From Marinomonas arctica (GTDB lineage Bacteria; Pseudomonadota; Gammaproteobacteria; Pseudomonadales; Marinomonadaceae): a stretch of 64,000 nt of DNA. Below the pieces are notes generated by a model. That model was not told the origin of the DNA. It searched no databases and saw only the letters and a program-made list of their open reading frames with translations. The DNA lies in the NCBI RefSeq assembly GCF_003259225.1, contig NZ_QHJF01000016.1:95916-159915 (forward strand), given 5' to 3'. The translations under genes were made by a program, and so were the position numbers. Below are positions 63,612 through 64,000 of the stretch, piece by piece; positions within the stretch are counted from its first letter, which is position 1; every line of letters starts with the position of its first letter.

Positions 63612-63665
63612 GGTATCCCCACAAATTTACTCATAAAAGATGTTAACAGGCCACAACAATTGTAA

Positions 63666-63690
63666 CAATTGGGGTCAGATAAAAATTAGA
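63666..63690 (+). repeat. RAYT-end repeat at the transposase 3' end
   Basis: CAATTGGGGTCAGATAAAAA and following bases. It overlaps the transposase stop codon (63686-63688) and thus marks the end of the RAYT unit. Confidence 0.85.
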
Positions 63691-64000
63691 CGCTCTTTGG
63701 CTTTCGACCTCGCTGCATAGGCGTCACTCGCCTACCCGTTAGCTTCTCGATCTCCTCTTTAAAACGTTCGTTTCCCAGTGCCATATCTGAATGCGTAGCA
63801 GATCGAATTCGTCCGAGTTCTTCTTCTGGGATGTGGTATTTGAATAAGGCTTGGTAATGCTGAGCTCGCGTTTCCTGCTGAAAGCTAAGCTTGAGATAAA
63901 GTTCATGTGGTTGCCAGAGCTCACTTTGTAGATCCAGTGACTCCTGAGCATGAAAGCGATAGCTCGACCATTGGTAGTCAGCTGGATGAGCGACCATATT
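63686..64000 (-). CDS. REP-associated tyrosine transposase (RAYT), C-terminal part
   Basis: A partial frame of 104 codons that runs off the right edge. Seen: NMVAHPADYQWSSYRFHA (the motif after the catalytic region in IS200-like Y1 transposases), ELWQPHELYLKLSFQQE, and the tail MALGNERFKEEIEKLTGRRVTPMQRGRKP. The catalytic HUH and Tyr would be outside the window. Known: RAYTs are single-strand nucleases linked to REP palindromes. The tail looks intact, so this copy may be the source of the remnants at 52.6, 56.2 and 59.8 kb. Confidence 0.88.
   Translation of the reverse strand, partial: NMVAHPADYQWSSYRFHAQESLDLQSELWQPHELYLKLSFQQETRAQHYQALFKYHIPEEELGRIRSATHSDMALGNERFKEEIEKLTGRRVTPMQRGRKPKSV

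Overview
The window reads as chromosome of a marine gammaproteobacterium, most like Marinomonas or a close Oceanospirillales relative. This rests on protein style and gene order recalled from memory (polA near thrB, and zur-znuCB nearby, as in pseudomonads), not on a search. Base composition is moderate. No rRNA, tRNA or CRISPR array was found.

Layout. 1-0.6 kb: the N-terminus of a Fic protein cut by the window edge, and an orphan antitoxin-like HTH gene whose expected ATG reads ACG. 0.7-6.1 kb: periplasmic HAD phosphatase, an SDR/NTF2-like pair with a divergent HxlR regulator, a DUF3817 membrane protein, a chemoreceptor and yjdM. 6.3-10.7 kb: an overlapping three-gene light operon (cry-DASH, class I-type photolyase, FeS-cluster (6-4)-type photolyase). 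10.7-21.4 kb: EamA transporter with LysR regulator, gcvR-like gene, MFS exporter, second chemoreceptor, sstT, nitroreductase, DUF3750 lipoprotein and an amylosucrase with its catalytic residues. 21.4-25.4 kb: DUF3037/HipA-like kinase pair, yheV-like gene and prlC. 25.6-29.6 kb: gamma carbonic anhydrase, then an ECF sigma/anti-sigma pair followed by a bufferin-type copper RiPP cluster (bufA, bufB/DUF692, bufC/DUF2063, DoxX). Two matching ECF-type promoters lie before the sigma gene and before bufA. 29.6-33.0 kb: third chemoreceptor, heme oxygenase with a YbaN-like partner, and a hypothetical gene. 33.1-36.3 kb: a zinc operon (zevB-like, zur, znuC, znuB) behind a near-consensus Zur box. 36.3-42.3 kb: MarC protein and an RND efflux pump with a divergent TetR regulator. 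42.3-48.7 kb: LysE exporter, DUF1007 (zevA-like), thrB, a diguanylate cyclase and polA.

48.7-60.1 kb is an accessory island. The last 14 codons of polA, including an identical 19-bp core, recur at 60026-60067, so about 11.3 kb appears inserted at the polA 3' end. Cargo comprises a two-gene DUF2335 unit, MFS/AsnC, a SNIPE-like DUF4041+GIY-YIG membrane nuclease, a PD-(D/E)XK protein, DHA2 MFS/AraC and a DUF6624 protein. Between the cargo modules lie remnants of a REP-associated tyrosine transposase (RAYT) or short repeats like the one that follows the RAYT stop codon. The same repeats continue to the right edge. There they interrupt a MocR-type regulator pseudogene, bracket a BRO-N gene and end beside a RAYT gene that runs off the window. 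A decayed Abi-like gene also lies there.

Most interesting: the RAYT-end-punctuated defence and efflux island at polA, the SNIPE-like nuclease, and the ECF-controlled bufferin cluster with its two promoters.
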